Shown: positions 17,617 to 24,914 of the stretch, piece by piece
How the letters are laid out: every line of letters starts with the position of its first letter
Position numbering within the stretch: the stretch's first letter is position 1
From: Blautia parvula
GTDB taxonomy: Bacteria > Bacillota > Clostridia > Lachnospirales > Lachnospiraceae
Length of the DNA: 64,000 bases
NCBI RefSeq assembly: GCF_020215665.1
Contig: NZ_CP084061.1
Span: 620,001-684,000 of the forward strand
Direction of reading: 5' to 3'
Notes under the pieces: generated by a model
Told to the model about the DNA's origin: nothing
Seen by the model: the letters and a program-made list of their open reading frames with translations, nothing else
Database searches by the model: none
Made by a program: the position numbers and the translations under genes

Positions 17617-19008
17617 ATGCAAAAGATTTTTAACAAAGGACACCGTATCAGAGCCAGCGACAAGCACCTTGTTTACCACTTTTCCATAGGAACGCTTCTG
17701 TTTGTATTCGTGGCGGTTCTCCTGCTACTGAATATGAAACAGCTCATGCGTACCGATTGGGAGCATTTCAGCTTGTTTGAGAATGGCTTGACCCTCTCCC
17801 CTTACAACTTCATAACCATACTGATAGCGACTGGTGTTTGTGCATTGGTCGCTTTTCTGTATTACCGCTTCTGTTATGACAATTTCAAGAAGCTCCTGCA
17901 CCGTCAAAAGCTGGCAAGAATGATACTGGAGAATAAGTGGTATGAAGCCGATGCCGTACAAGACAGCGGTTTTTTTACTGACCTGCAAAGCAGATCAAGG
18001 GAAAAAATCGTCTGGTTTCCAAAGATTTATTATCAAATGGAAAAGGGACTGCTTCATATCCGCTGTGAAATTACGCTGGGGAAATATCAAGACCAGCTTT
18101 TACGGTTAGAGGATAAATTGGAAAGTGGCTTGTATTGTGAGCTGACCGACAAGACCCTGCATGACGGCTATATCGAATATACCCTGCTTTATGATATGAT
18201 AGCGAACCGCATTACCATTGATGAAGTACGGGCAGAAAACGGCTGTCTTAGACTGATGAAAAATCTTGTCTGGGAATATGACGCACTCCCTCACGCCCTT
18301 ATCGCTGGTGGAACGGGTGGCGGTAAAACCTATTTTCTGCTGACGCTCATTGAAGCCTTACTGCATACCGACGCTGTCCTTTACATCTTAGACCCGAAGA
18401 ACGCTGACCTTGCGGACTTAGGGACAGTTATGGGAAATGTGTATCACACCAAAGAAGAAATGATTGATTGCGTCAATGCCTTTTATGAGGGCATGGTACA
18501 GCGAAGTGAAGAAATGAAACGACACCCGAACTATAAGACGGGCGAAAACTACGCCTATCTGGGACTGCCACCCTGCTTTCTTATCTTTGATGAATATGTG
18601 GCGTTTTTTGAAATGCTGGGGACGAAAGAAAGCGTGAGCTTACTTAGCCAGTTAAAGAAAATCGTTATGTTAGGGCGACAAGCAGGTTATTTCCTTATCG
18701 TTGCCTGCCAGCGTCCAGACGCAAAGTATTTCTCGGACGGTATCAGAGATAATTTCAATTTCCGTGTGGGACTTGGGCGTATCAGCGAATTAGGTTACGG
18801 TATGCTGTTCGGTTCAGATGTGAAAAAGCAGTTTTTCCAGAAGCGTATCAAAGGGCGTGGCTATTGTGATGTGGGAACAAGCGTGATAAGTGAATTTTAC
18901 ACGCCTTTAGTCCCGAAAGGACATGATTTTTTACAAACAATCGGCAGGCTTGCACAAGAAAGACAAGTCATGCCAGAACAACAAGGAAAGGAAGATGTGA
19001 TTGAATAA
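17617..19008 (+). CDS. Orf21-like FtsK/SpoIIIE conjugation coupling protein (TcpA type)
   Basis: 463 residues. Two N-terminal membrane segments (about 22-42 and 60-85) are followed by an FtsK-type ATPase with Walker A GGTGGGKTYFLL (about 229-240) and Walker B LIFDEYVAFF (about 323-332). It brings the relaxase-bound DNA to the secretion channel. AAAGGAGTGATTG precedes the ATG. The 3' end overlaps the next gene by 8 bases. Confidence 0.92.
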   Translation: MQKIFNKGHRIRASDKHLVYHFSIGTLLFVFVAVLLLLNMKQLMRTDWEHFSLFENGLTLSPYNFITILIATGVCALVAFLYYRFCYDNFKKLLHRQKLARMILENKWYEADAVQDSGFFTDLQSRSREKIVWFPKIYYQMEKGLLHIRCEITLGKYQDQLLRLEDKLESGLYCELTDKTLHDGYIEYTLLYDMIANRITIDEVRAENGCLRLMKNLVWEYDALPHALIAGGTGGGKTYFLLTLIEALLHTDAVLYILDPKNADLADLGTVMGNVYHTKEEMIDCVNAFYEGMVQRSEEMKRHPNYKTGENYAYLGLPPCFLIFDEYVAFFEMLGTKESVSLLSQLKKIVMLGRQAGYFLIVACQRPDAKYFSDGIRDNFNFRVGLGRISELGYGMLFGSDVKKQFFQKRIKGRGYCDVGTSVISEFYTPLVPKGHDFLQTIGRLAQERQVMPEQQGKEDVIE

Positions 19009-19492
19009 GGACACATTAAATGTTTATCACGCACCCACAGAGAAAAACTACCTCTGTTTGTGCTTGAATACAGATATTTTTACAACGGATTGCAGGAAAT
19101 ATATGTTAGATTGTTTTTTAGATTATTCTGTCAATCCAAATCTGCGATTTCATTCAAGGATAGATAAAATCATTGATGATGTTATTCGTGAAAAAATCAA
19201 CATTCCTCATAAGTTTAGAATGAGATTGGAAAGTAGACATTGCGTTGAAAGCAGGATAATCTATTTTCGATTTCGAGTTTTAGATAAGGCTTGTCTGCAA
19301 TGTAATGTATTTCTTAAAGGACTGTCTGAAGAAATGAAAGAAGCACTTTCAGATGAAAGAATAGATTTTGCGGTTATCTATGAGGGCATACAAGGTTCAC
19401 AGCAGGACACAGACACGGACGACAAGGACGGGTTTTGCGGTTCTCAACCGCAAGTTCCGTTCTTGGCGGACGGGGCTTGTCCCGTCCGCTGA
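19001..19492 (+). CDS. Hypothetical protein between coupling protein and relaxase
   Basis: 163 residues from a TTG start at 19001 with GGAAAGGAAG upstream, overlapping orf21 by 8 bases. Cysteine-rich in the middle (CLCLNTDIFTTDCRKYMLDC); AT-rich except for the last 25 codons, which run through hairpins of the adjoining non-coding region. No family recognised. Tn916 as I know it has no gene of this kind here, so it may be an added gene; the C-terminal part may be accidental readthrough into the oriT region. Confidence 0.55.
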   Translation: MNKDTLNVYHAPTEKNYLCLCLNTDIFTTDCRKYMLDCFLDYSVNPNLRFHSRIDKIIDDVIREKINIPHKFRMRLESRHCVESRIIYFRFRVLDKACLQCNVFLKGLSEEMKEALSDERIDFAVIYEGIQGSQQDTDTDDKDGFCGSQPQVPFLADGACPVR

Positions 19493-19641
19493 TAAAACCC
19501 CTCAGTATCTAACAGAGGGGTACGTTTGCAAATAGGCAATAGACGAAAAACATAGGAAACATAAGGCTTCTGGCATGGTTTCCTAGTAAAAATCGGCTGT
19601 GAAGTCGCCTAAAAAAACTTCACACTTTACAGATTGGGGGT
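19435..19641 (+). other. Candidate oriT region between orf21 and orf20
   Basis: In Tn916 the origin of transfer lies between orf21 and orf20. Here that gap has three hairpins in a row: TTGCGGTT/AACCGCAA (19435-19453), a perfect 9-bp GC-rich stem (19466-19489) and ACCCCTC/GAGGGGT (19497-19521). About 120 bases follow, with imperfect repeats before the relaxase gene. The nick site cannot be read by eye. Confidence 0.55.
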
Positions 19642-20838
19642 ATGGTTCTGAATGAAGAACAATGGATAAAAGAATTACGGGAGAAACGGATTGCTTACGG
19701 TATCTCACAAGGCAGGCTGGCGGTGGCTTCTGGTATCACAAGGGAATATCTCAACAAGATAGAAAGCGGAAAAATGAAGCCGTCAAAAGAACTTCTGGAA
19801 ACGCTGTATAAAGAACTGGCAAGGTTCAATCCAGAAGCACCGCTTACCATGCTGTTTGATTATGTGAAAATTCGTTTTCCCACGCTGGATATACAGCACA
19901 TCATCAAAGATATATTAAAACTGAATATCAATTATATGCTCCATGAAGATTACGGACATTACAGTTATACGGAGCATTACTCTTTGGGGGACATCTTTAT
20001 CTATACGTCGGCTGACGAAGAAAAAGGTGTCCTTTTAGAGTTAAAGGGGCGTGGGTGCCGACAGTTTGAAAGTTACCTGCTGGCACAGCAAAGAAGCTGG
20101 TATGACTTCCTCATGGACGCACTCGTAGACGGTGGCGTGATGAAGCGTATCGACCTTGCTATCAACGACCATACGGGCATTTTGGATATTCCAGAGCTTG
20201 CGGAAAAATGCAGGAAACGGGAATATATCGGAAAGTCCAGAAGCTATAAGTTTTACCAGTCGGGTGAGCTTATCAAGCACAGAGAGGACGACAGAGAATA
20301 TATGGGACGTACCCTTTATCTTGGTTCGCTGAAATCAGATGTGTATTTCTGTATCTATGAAAAGGACTATGAGCAGTACGTCAAGCTGGGGACACCTCTG
20401 GAAGAAGCTGACATTATCAACCGTTTTGAGATACGGCTTCGCAATGAACGTGCCTATTATGCAGTACGGGATTTGCTGACCTATTATGACGCAGAGCAGA
20501 CCGCTTTTTCTATTATCAATCAATATGTGCGGTTTGTTGATGAAGAACCAGACAAGCGAAAAAATGACTGGAAACTCAATGACCGCTGGGCTTGGTTTAT
20601 CGGGGATAATCGGCAAAGTCTGAAACTGACGACAAAACCAGAACCTTACACCTTAGACCGCACATTGCGGTGGGTACAAAGGCAGGTAGCACCAACCTTG
20701 AAAATGCTGAAAAAGATTGATAAGGGAAACGGTACAGACTACATGGAAACAATCGAACAGCAGGCAAAGCTCACAGAAAAGCATGAAATGATAATCAAAC
20801 AGCAGACGACCCCTGCAAAAGATTTAGTGGAAAGTTAG
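19642..20838 (+). CDS. Orf20-like relaxase / replication initiator (MobT, Rep_trans)
   Basis: 398 residues. An N-terminal Xre-type helix-turn-helix (ISQGRLAVASGITREYLNKIESGKM, about 20-44) is fused to a Rep_trans domain like Tn916 Orf20 and ICEBs1 NicK, with KRIDLAINDHTG (about 173-184) and the family segment YLGSLKSDVYFCIYEKDYEQ (about 233-252). It nicks oriT and starts rolling-circle transfer and replication. Family catalytic residues include a tyrosine that I cannot assign with certainty. GGGGGT lies upstream of the ATG. Confidence 0.92.
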   Translation: MVLNEEQWIKELREKRIAYGISQGRLAVASGITREYLNKIESGKMKPSKELLETLYKELARFNPEAPLTMLFDYVKIRFPTLDIQHIIKDILKLNINYMLHEDYGHYSYTEHYSLGDIFIYTSADEEKGVLLELKGRGCRQFESYLLAQQRSWYDFLMDALVDGGVMKRIDLAINDHTGILDIPELAEKCRKREYIGKSRSYKFYQSGELIKHREDDREYMGRTLYLGSLKSDVYFCIYEKDYEQYVKLGTPLEEADIINRFEIRLRNERAYYAVRDLLTYYDAEQTAFSIINQYVRFVDEEPDKRKNDWKLNDRWAWFIGDNRQSLKLTTKPEPYTLDRTLRWVQRQVAPTLKMLKKIDKGNGTDYMETIEQQAKLTEKHEMIIKQQTTPAKDLVES

Positions 20839-20849
20839 GAGTGATAAAA

Positions 20850-20984
20850 ATGTGGGAATTAGTAAAAGACTTCCTGCTGGTATCTATGGGAATGGGTATC
20901 GGCGTAGTCTTGATGTGTATTTTGAATGTCGGCAAAGAAGTTGACTATGAAATGAAACAATCAGAAGAAAGCGAGGACAATTAA
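20850..20984 (+). CDS. DUF3789 small membrane protein
   Basis: 44 residues: MWELVKDFLLVSMGMGIG, a single hydrophobic segment, then an acidic tail (EESEDN). It fits DUF3789, a short protein found at this spot in Tn916-like elements between relaxase and TcpD. TTAGGAGTG ribosome site. Its stop is followed immediately by the TcpD ATG, so the two are translated together. Confidence 0.8.
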   Translation: MWELVKDFLLVSMGMGIGVVLMCILNVGKEVDYEMKQSEESEDN

Positions 20985-21206
20985 ATGAATTTCGGACAAA
21001 ATTTGTATCAATGGTTTTTATCAAACGCACAGAGCTTAGTGCTTATGGCGATTGTGGTTATCGGTATCTACTTAGGGTTCAAGCGTGAGTTTTCCAAACT
21101 TATCGGCTTCTTGGTAGTTGCCTTAATTGCTGTCGGCTTAGTATTCAATGCTGGCGGTGTGAAAGATGTACTGTTAGAGCTGTTCAATAAGATTATCGGT
21201 GCATAG
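20985..21206 (+). CDS. TcpD-family conjugation membrane protein
   Basis: 73 residues with two hydrophobic segments (LVLMAIVVIGIYLGF and LIGFLVVALIAVGLVFN) and the C terminus LLELFNKIIGA. Conserved at this position in Tn916-type ICEs as a transfer protein, probably part of the membrane channel. Its last 11 codons reappear, with silent differences, in two scars further downstream (21978 and 22473). Confidence 0.82.
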   Translation: MNFGQNLYQWFLSNAQSLVLMAIVVIGIYLGFKREFSKLIGFLVVALIAVGLVFNAGGVKDVLLELFNKIIGA

Positions 21207-21213
21207 AATTTTA

Positions 21214-21242
21214 TTGTGGTGCTGATATGAGAATGGTATAAT
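21214..21242 (+). promoter_or_regulatory. Cassette promoter 2
   Basis: TTGTGG, 17 bp, TATAAT, starting seven bases after the tcpD stop codon. Confidence 0.75.
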
Positions 21243-21280
21243 GTGGATATATAAAATTCTGATTTATGGGGGGCGTTACT

Positions 21281-21883
21281 TTGAAGAAAGCAATGATATA
21301 TGTTCATGGTAAAGGTGGAAGTTATCTTGAAGCTGAACAGTTCAAAAATATTTGTTTAGATTTTGATGTTTTTGGAGTAGATTATAATGACTATTTTCCG
21401 TGGATTGTAAAAAATAAAATTATGGAAGTCTACGATAAAATATCTGAAAAATATGACTACATATATGTACTTGCTAATAGTATCGGAGCTTATTTTACAA
21501 TGCACACATTACAGAATTTCAAGATTGAAAAAGCATTATTCATATCGCCTATACTTGATATGGAACAACTTATAGTAGATATGATGAGCTGGGCGAATGT
21601 GTCTGAAAAGGAACTTTCTGAAAGAAAAGAAATACCAACTGATTTTGGAGAAACATTATCGTGGGAATATCTATGTTTTGTTCGGGCAAACCCGATAAAT
21701 TGGAAAACGCCTACTGAAATTTTGTATGCTGAACATGATAATCTTACATCACGTCAAACGGTAGATAAATTTATTGATAGACATTGTGCAAATCTTACCA
21801 TTATGAATGACGGAGAACATTGGTTTCATACTGACGAACAGATTTTCTTTAGAGATAATTGGCTAAGAAAAGTTATACAATAG
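21281..21883 (+). CDS. Passenger 2: small alpha/beta hydrolase
   Basis: About 200 residues. It opens with the strand and oxyanion loop AMIYVHGKGGS, has the nucleophile elbow LANSIGAYF (A-N-S-I-G in place of G-x-S-x-G, serine at about residue 71), an acid candidate in YAEHDNLTS and a terminal histidine in GEHWFH: a complete triad. Best start is TTG at 21281, with GGGGGGCG upstream; an ATG at 21266 overlaps that site. AT-rich. Substrate unknown. It carries its own promoter and terminator between tcpD and the ardA region. Confidence 0.75.
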   Translation: MKKAMIYVHGKGGSYLEAEQFKNICLDFDVFGVDYNDYFPWIVKNKIMEVYDKISEKYDYIYVLANSIGAYFTMHTLQNFKIEKALFISPILDMEQLIVDMMSWANVSEKELSERKEIPTDFGETLSWEYLCFVRANPINWKTPTEILYAEHDNLTSRQTVDKFIDRHCANLTIMNDGEHWFHTDEQIFFRDNWLRKVIQ

Positions 21884-21907
21884 AATTTAGATTTTATATC
21901 CACACAC

Positions 21908-21940
21908 AAAGCAGTTAGTTTTAGGATTGACTGCTTTTTT
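21908..21940 (+). terminator. Cassette terminator 2
   Basis: Near-identical to cassette terminator 1 (13-bp stem, TTAG-type loop, T run); followed by a copy of the ribosome site and ATG of the gene at 23159. Confidence 0.88.
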
Positions 21941-21977
21941 CTTATCAAAATTTCAGATTGGAGTGATGAAATGGTGT

Positions 21978-22013
21978 CTGTTAGAGCTATTCAACAAGAT
22001 TATTGGTGCATAA
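21978..22013 (+). repeat. Scar: copy of the 3' end of tcpD (first)
   Basis: Encodes LLELFNKIIGA-stop with three changes relative to the real tcpD end, two silent codon changes and TAA for TAG. It is fused a few bases after a copy of the ribosome site and ATG that start the gene at 23159. Confidence 0.85.
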
Positions 22014-22017
22014 ATTG

Positions 22018-22046
22018 TTGTAAAGCATACATAGAAGTGTTATAAT
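22018..22046 (+). promoter_or_regulatory. Cassette promoter 3
   Basis: TTGTAA, 17 bp, TATAAT, right after the tcpD-end scar. Confidence 0.72.
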
Positions 22047-22092
22047 ACCCCACAAATAGCAGATATTATAATTTTATATGGGAAGTGATATT

Positions 22093-22371
22093 GTGGAACT
22101 TATTAAAGATATTGTAAAATATTTAAGTAGTGGATTAGTAGAATATTTCTTAGAATGTAGAGTTAGTGACAAAAGACAAGAATATTTTAGTAATAAAGGT
22201 GGAAAATGGGCGAAGTTCTGTTTCTATATGTCGTTAATAGTTTCTATCCTTTTAATAATCATAGGTATTGTTGGATTAGTAAAAAAGAAAAGTATAAGTA
22301 TTTTCTTTTTGATTGCAGGTATGGGTATCGCTTTGTTTATGCTGGTTGACTGGGGAACGTCAAAAAAATAA
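22093..22371 (+). CDS. Passenger 3: small membrane protein
   Basis: 92 residues from a GTG at 22093 (GGAAGTGA upstream), or 97 from an ATG at 22078 that overlaps that ribosome site. An amphipathic N-terminal half precedes two membrane segments (FCFYMSLIVSILLIIIGIVG and ISIFFLIAGMGIALFMLV) and a short lysine tail. No family recognised. Size and form would fit an exclusion, immunity or toxin protein, but nothing in the sequence proves one. Confidence 0.6.
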   Translation: MELIKDIVKYLSSGLVEYFLECRVSDKRQEYFSNKGGKWAKFCFYMSLIVSILLIIIGIVGLVKKKSISIFFLIAGMGIALFMLVDWGTSKK

Positions 22372-22401
22372 TTTTCTATACAATACAGTTTAATAGCTTT
22401 T

Positions 22402-22434
22402 AAAGCAGTTAGTCTTAGGATTGACTGCTTTTTT
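22402..22434 (+). terminator. Cassette terminator 3
   Basis: Third near-identical copy: 13-bp stem, TTAG loop, T run. Confidence 0.88.
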
Positions 22435-22472
22435 CTTACCAAAATTTCAGATTGGAGTGATGAAATGATATA

Positions 22473-22508
22473 CTCTTAGAACTTTTCAACAAGATTATCG
22501 GTGTATAA
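22473..22508 (+). repeat. Scar: copy of the 3' end of tcpD (second)
   Basis: Encodes LLELFNKIIGV-stop, differing from tcpD and from the first scar mainly at silent positions. It again follows a copy of the TTTCAGATTGGAGTGATGAA start region. Confidence 0.85.
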
Positions 22509-22515
22509 AATTTTA

Positions 22516-22544
22516 TTGTAGTGCTTATATGCGAATGGTATAAT
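22516..22544 (+). promoter_or_regulatory. Cassette promoter 4
   Basis: TTGTAG, 17 bp, TATAAT. Its spacer and flanks are close to those of cassette promoter 2. Confidence 0.75.
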
Positions 22545-22584
22545 CGGGGTGTGAAAAAAGATAAAATAGATTAGGAGTTAAGCT

Positions 22585-23058
22585 ATGGATTATATTATAC
22601 GAGAAATAAAAAAGGAAGAATATGATTTACTCAATGACTTTTTGTATGAAGCAATTTATATTCCAGACGGTGTTGAGCCACCACCTAAATCAATAATTAA
22701 CTGTCCAGAATTACAAGAATATGTTTTTGAATTTGGAAAGCGAAAAGATGATAGGGCTTTAGTTGCGGAAGTTCAAGGAAATGTCGTGGGTGCTATTTGG
22801 GTGCGAATAATGAACGATTACGGACACATTGACAATGATACACCGTCCCTTGCTATGTCTGTTTTTCAAAAGTATAGAGGACAAGGGATTGGGACTTCAT
22901 TATTGCAACAATTATTGTTAGTGGAAAAATCTTTTGGTTATTCAAAAATTTCCTTATCTGTTCAGAAAAATAATTATGCAGTAAAAATGTATAAGAAAGC
23001 AGGTTTTCTTGTTGTTGATGAAAACAGCGAAGAATATATTATGACTATAAATCTATAA
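22585..23058 (+). CDS. Passenger 4: GNAT N-acetyltransferase
   Basis: 157 residues, a single GNAT domain. The acetyl-CoA loop is in FQKYRGQGIGTSLLQQLL (about 93-110, R-G-x-G-I-G), and the C-terminal NNYAVKMYKKAGF is the usual motif B region. Substrate unknown; possible roles are drug or toxin acetylation or protein modification. Strongly AT-rich. AGGAGTTAAGCT precedes the ATG. Confidence 0.82.
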   Translation: MDYIIREIKKEEYDLLNDFLYEAIYIPDGVEPPPKSIINCPELQEYVFEFGKRKDDRALVAEVQGNVVGAIWVRIMNDYGHIDNDTPSLAMSVFQKYRGQGIGTSLLQQLLLVEKSFGYSKISLSVQKNNYAVKMYKKAGFLVVDENSEEYIMTINL

Positions 23059-23095
23059 CAAACAATCTAGTTTACAATTTCATATCCCTACACAC

Positions 23096-23128
23096 AAAGC
23101 AGTTAGTCTTAGGATTGACTGCTTTTTT
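23096..23128 (+). terminator. Cassette terminator 4
   Basis: Fourth near-identical copy, placed just before the ribosome site of the gene at 23159. Confidence 0.88.
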
Positions 23129-23158
23129 CATACCTAAATTTCAGATTGGAGTGATGAA

Positions 23159-23455
23159 ATGAACGATATTTTTAAGAATATGCAGGCAAATGTCGGCTGT
23201 GAATACATTTCCGACCTGCCCTCTTACAAGCGTAAGGTGTGGCAGGAAATGAAACGGCTGAACCTTGCCGATTATGAAGAAAGACAGTTAGAAGATTTTT
23301 CTAAATATGTGTTTGGTATGTCGTACCAGACCTTAAAAGATGTGATGAAACAACAGAAAGGACGTGAGGAACAATGCAGGAAACAAGGGTGTTGGTGGAA
23401 ACGAAAGGAACAACTGGCGAAGAAACAATATCATACTGGTTCGACCTGCCGATAG
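23159..23455 (+). CDS. Small conserved ICE protein before ardA
   Basis: 98 residues as read; hydrophilic, starting MNDIFKNMQANVGCEYISD. Its first 70 residues look well conserved in style with the backbone (GC and codon use unlike the passengers). The last 27 codons overlap the start of the first ardA gene in another frame and are Q/K/R/C-rich, so the C-terminal tail may have arisen by a frameshift. GGAGTGATGAA ribosome site, the sequence copied in the cassette scars. Function unknown. Confidence 0.6.
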   Translation: MNDIFKNMQANVGCEYISDLPSYKRKVWQEMKRLNLADYEERQLEDFSKYVFGMSYQTLKDVMKQQKGREEQCRKQGCWWKRKEQLAKKQYHTGSTCR

Positions 23456-23877
23456 ATGTTGCAGAGTTTGAAGAAAAGTTAGGTGTCGGTGCAGAAAGTG
23501 GGGATTACCGCATTATCGAAAAGGTGTTGCCTTATACTGATGAAGTCCACGAACATACAAGCGTGTACCAGCTCAACGAATTAGATTTTATGTACCGCCA
23601 GCTTTCAAGTGATATGCAGGAAGAATATGTATCACTACTTACGGTGTTTGAGAATTTAGAAGCACTTTATATTTGCAGGAACGTGATTACGGTTTATCAC
23701 GACTGCAAAAGCATGATTGATGTTGCAAGGCAAAAGCTGATGAACGACCCGATATTTAAGCATTTATCCGAGGACTGTCAAGAATACTACTTTGACTTTG
23801 AAGCCTACGCTTCTCACTTGCAGGAACACGGGAAATTTTTAGTAACAGAACACGGTATCTTTGAATTGCCAGAGTAG
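23374..23877 (+). CDS. ardA: ArdA-family antirestriction protein (first copy)
   Basis: 167 residues, acidic. The family pattern is visible: WFDLPIDVAEFEEKLGVG (about 25-42) for the N-terminal domain, then VYQLNELDFMYRQL, and the end EDCQEYYFDFEAYASHL ... TEHGIFELPE. ArdA mimics DNA and blocks type I restriction enzymes, protecting incoming ICE DNA. It overlaps the previous frame by 82 bases. It is quite different from the second copy, so this is not a recent duplication. Confidence 0.82.
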   Translation: MQETRVLVETKGTTGEETISYWFDLPIDVAEFEEKLGVGAESGDYRIIEKVLPYTDEVHEHTSVYQLNELDFMYRQLSSDMQEEYVSLLTVFENLEALYICRNVITVYHDCKSMIDVARQKLMNDPIFKHLSEDCQEYYFDFEAYASHLQEHGKFLVTEHGIFELPE

Positions 23878-23894
23878 GAAATGAGGTGGTGCTT

Positions 23895-24398
23895 ATGATT
23901 GATGACATGGCGGTTTATATTGCTAATCTTGGCAAATACAATGAGGGCTATTTAGTCGGTGCTTGGTTCACGTTTCCTATTGACGAGGAAGATGTGAAAG
24001 AAAAAATCGGCTTGAATGAACAGTATGAGGAATACGCTATCCATGATACCGACAACTTCCCCATTGCGATTGGCGAGTATGTTTCCATTGAAGAACTCAA
24101 CGAGATGTATGAAATGATAGAGGAACTTCCCGACTATATCGTAGAGTGTCTGGACGAATTTATCAGCCACTTTGGGACGCTGGAAGAAGTCGTGGAACAC
24201 AAGGACGATATTTATTATTATCCCGACTGTGAAACCATGACAGACGTTGCCTACTACTACATAGACGAATTGCAGGCACTTGGCGACATTCCACCCAGCT
24301 TACAGAACTACATTGACTATGAAGCCTACGGGCGAGATTTGGATATGGGCGGTTGCTTTATTGAAACAAGCCGAGGTATGTGCGAGATACCATATTAA
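23895..24398 (+). CDS. ardA: ArdA-family antirestriction protein (second copy, Orf18-like)
   Basis: 167 residues, very acidic. It has the typical ArdA start VYIANLGKYNEGYLVGAWFTFPID, the middle YVSIEELNEMYEMIEELPDYI, and the end YIDYEAYGRDLDMGGCFIET. This copy is closest to Tn916 Orf18. The ATG at 23895 follows GAGGTGG; a GTG at 23886 lies inside that site. It lies 17 bases after the first copy, same operon; a terminator follows. Confidence 0.88.
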   Translation: MIDDMAVYIANLGKYNEGYLVGAWFTFPIDEEDVKEKIGLNEQYEEYAIHDTDNFPIAIGEYVSIEELNEMYEMIEELPDYIVECLDEFISHFGTLEEVVEHKDDIYYYPDCETMTDVAYYYIDELQALGDIPPSLQNYIDYEAYGRDLDMGGCFIETSRGMCEIPY

Positions 24399-24453
24399 CG
24401 CTGGAAGATCAGCGACAAGCATTGTTGCTACTGACAGCGTATTTCTCTTTTAA

Positions 24454-24482
24454 GGGACAGTCTGAAAATGGCTGTCCTTTTC
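24454..24482 (+). terminator. Terminator after the ardA genes
   Basis: AGGGACAG / CTGTCCTTTT hairpin with a T run, before tcpE. Confidence 0.75.
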
Positions 24483-24515
24483 TATTTAGAAACTTACGAA
24501 AGGAGCTGAAAGAAC

Positions 24516-24914
24516 TTGAAAAAGATTAAAAGCTACACGGGTATCTGGAACGTGGAAAAAGTCTTGTATGCAATCAATGACTTTAACTTACCCTTTCCCG
24601 TTACTTTTACACAGATTACATGGTTTGTGATTACGGAATTTCTCATCATTCTGTTTGGGGATATTCCCCCACTTTCCATGATTGAGGGAGCATTTCTCAA
24701 ATACTTTGGTATTCCCGTTGCTCTCACTTGGTTCATGTCGCAGAAAACCTTTGACGGAAAGAAGCCGTACAGCTTTTTGAAATCACAGATAACCTATGCC
24801 CTGCGACCGAAAATCACTTATGCAGGAAAAGCCGTAAAACTGCATAAGCAGACCTTGAATGAAACAATCACGGCAGTAAGGAGTGTGAACTATGTTCCCG
24901 ATAAAATATATTGA
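24516..24914 (+). CDS. Orf17-like conjugation protein TcpE
   Basis: 132 residues, TTG start with AAAGGAGC 9 bases upstream. Two adjacent hydrophobic segments (ITWFVITEFLIILFGDI and FGIPVALTWFMS) between basic ends, as in TcpE/Orf17 of Tn916-type systems. A membrane part of the conjugation channel. Overlaps the ATPase gene by 23 bases, indicating translational coupling. Confidence 0.85.
   Translation: MKKIKSYTGIWNVEKVLYAINDFNLPFPVTFTQITWFVITEFLIILFGDIPPLSMIEGAFLKYFGIPVALTWFMSQKTFDGKKPYSFLKSQITYALRPKITYAGKAVKLHKQTLNETITAVRSVNYVPDKIY

Noticed and set aside
21971-22035. Short frame starting at the ATG in the first cassette scar
   Set aside because: It is a relic of the start of the gene at 23159 joined to the tcpD end out of frame; no coding sense.
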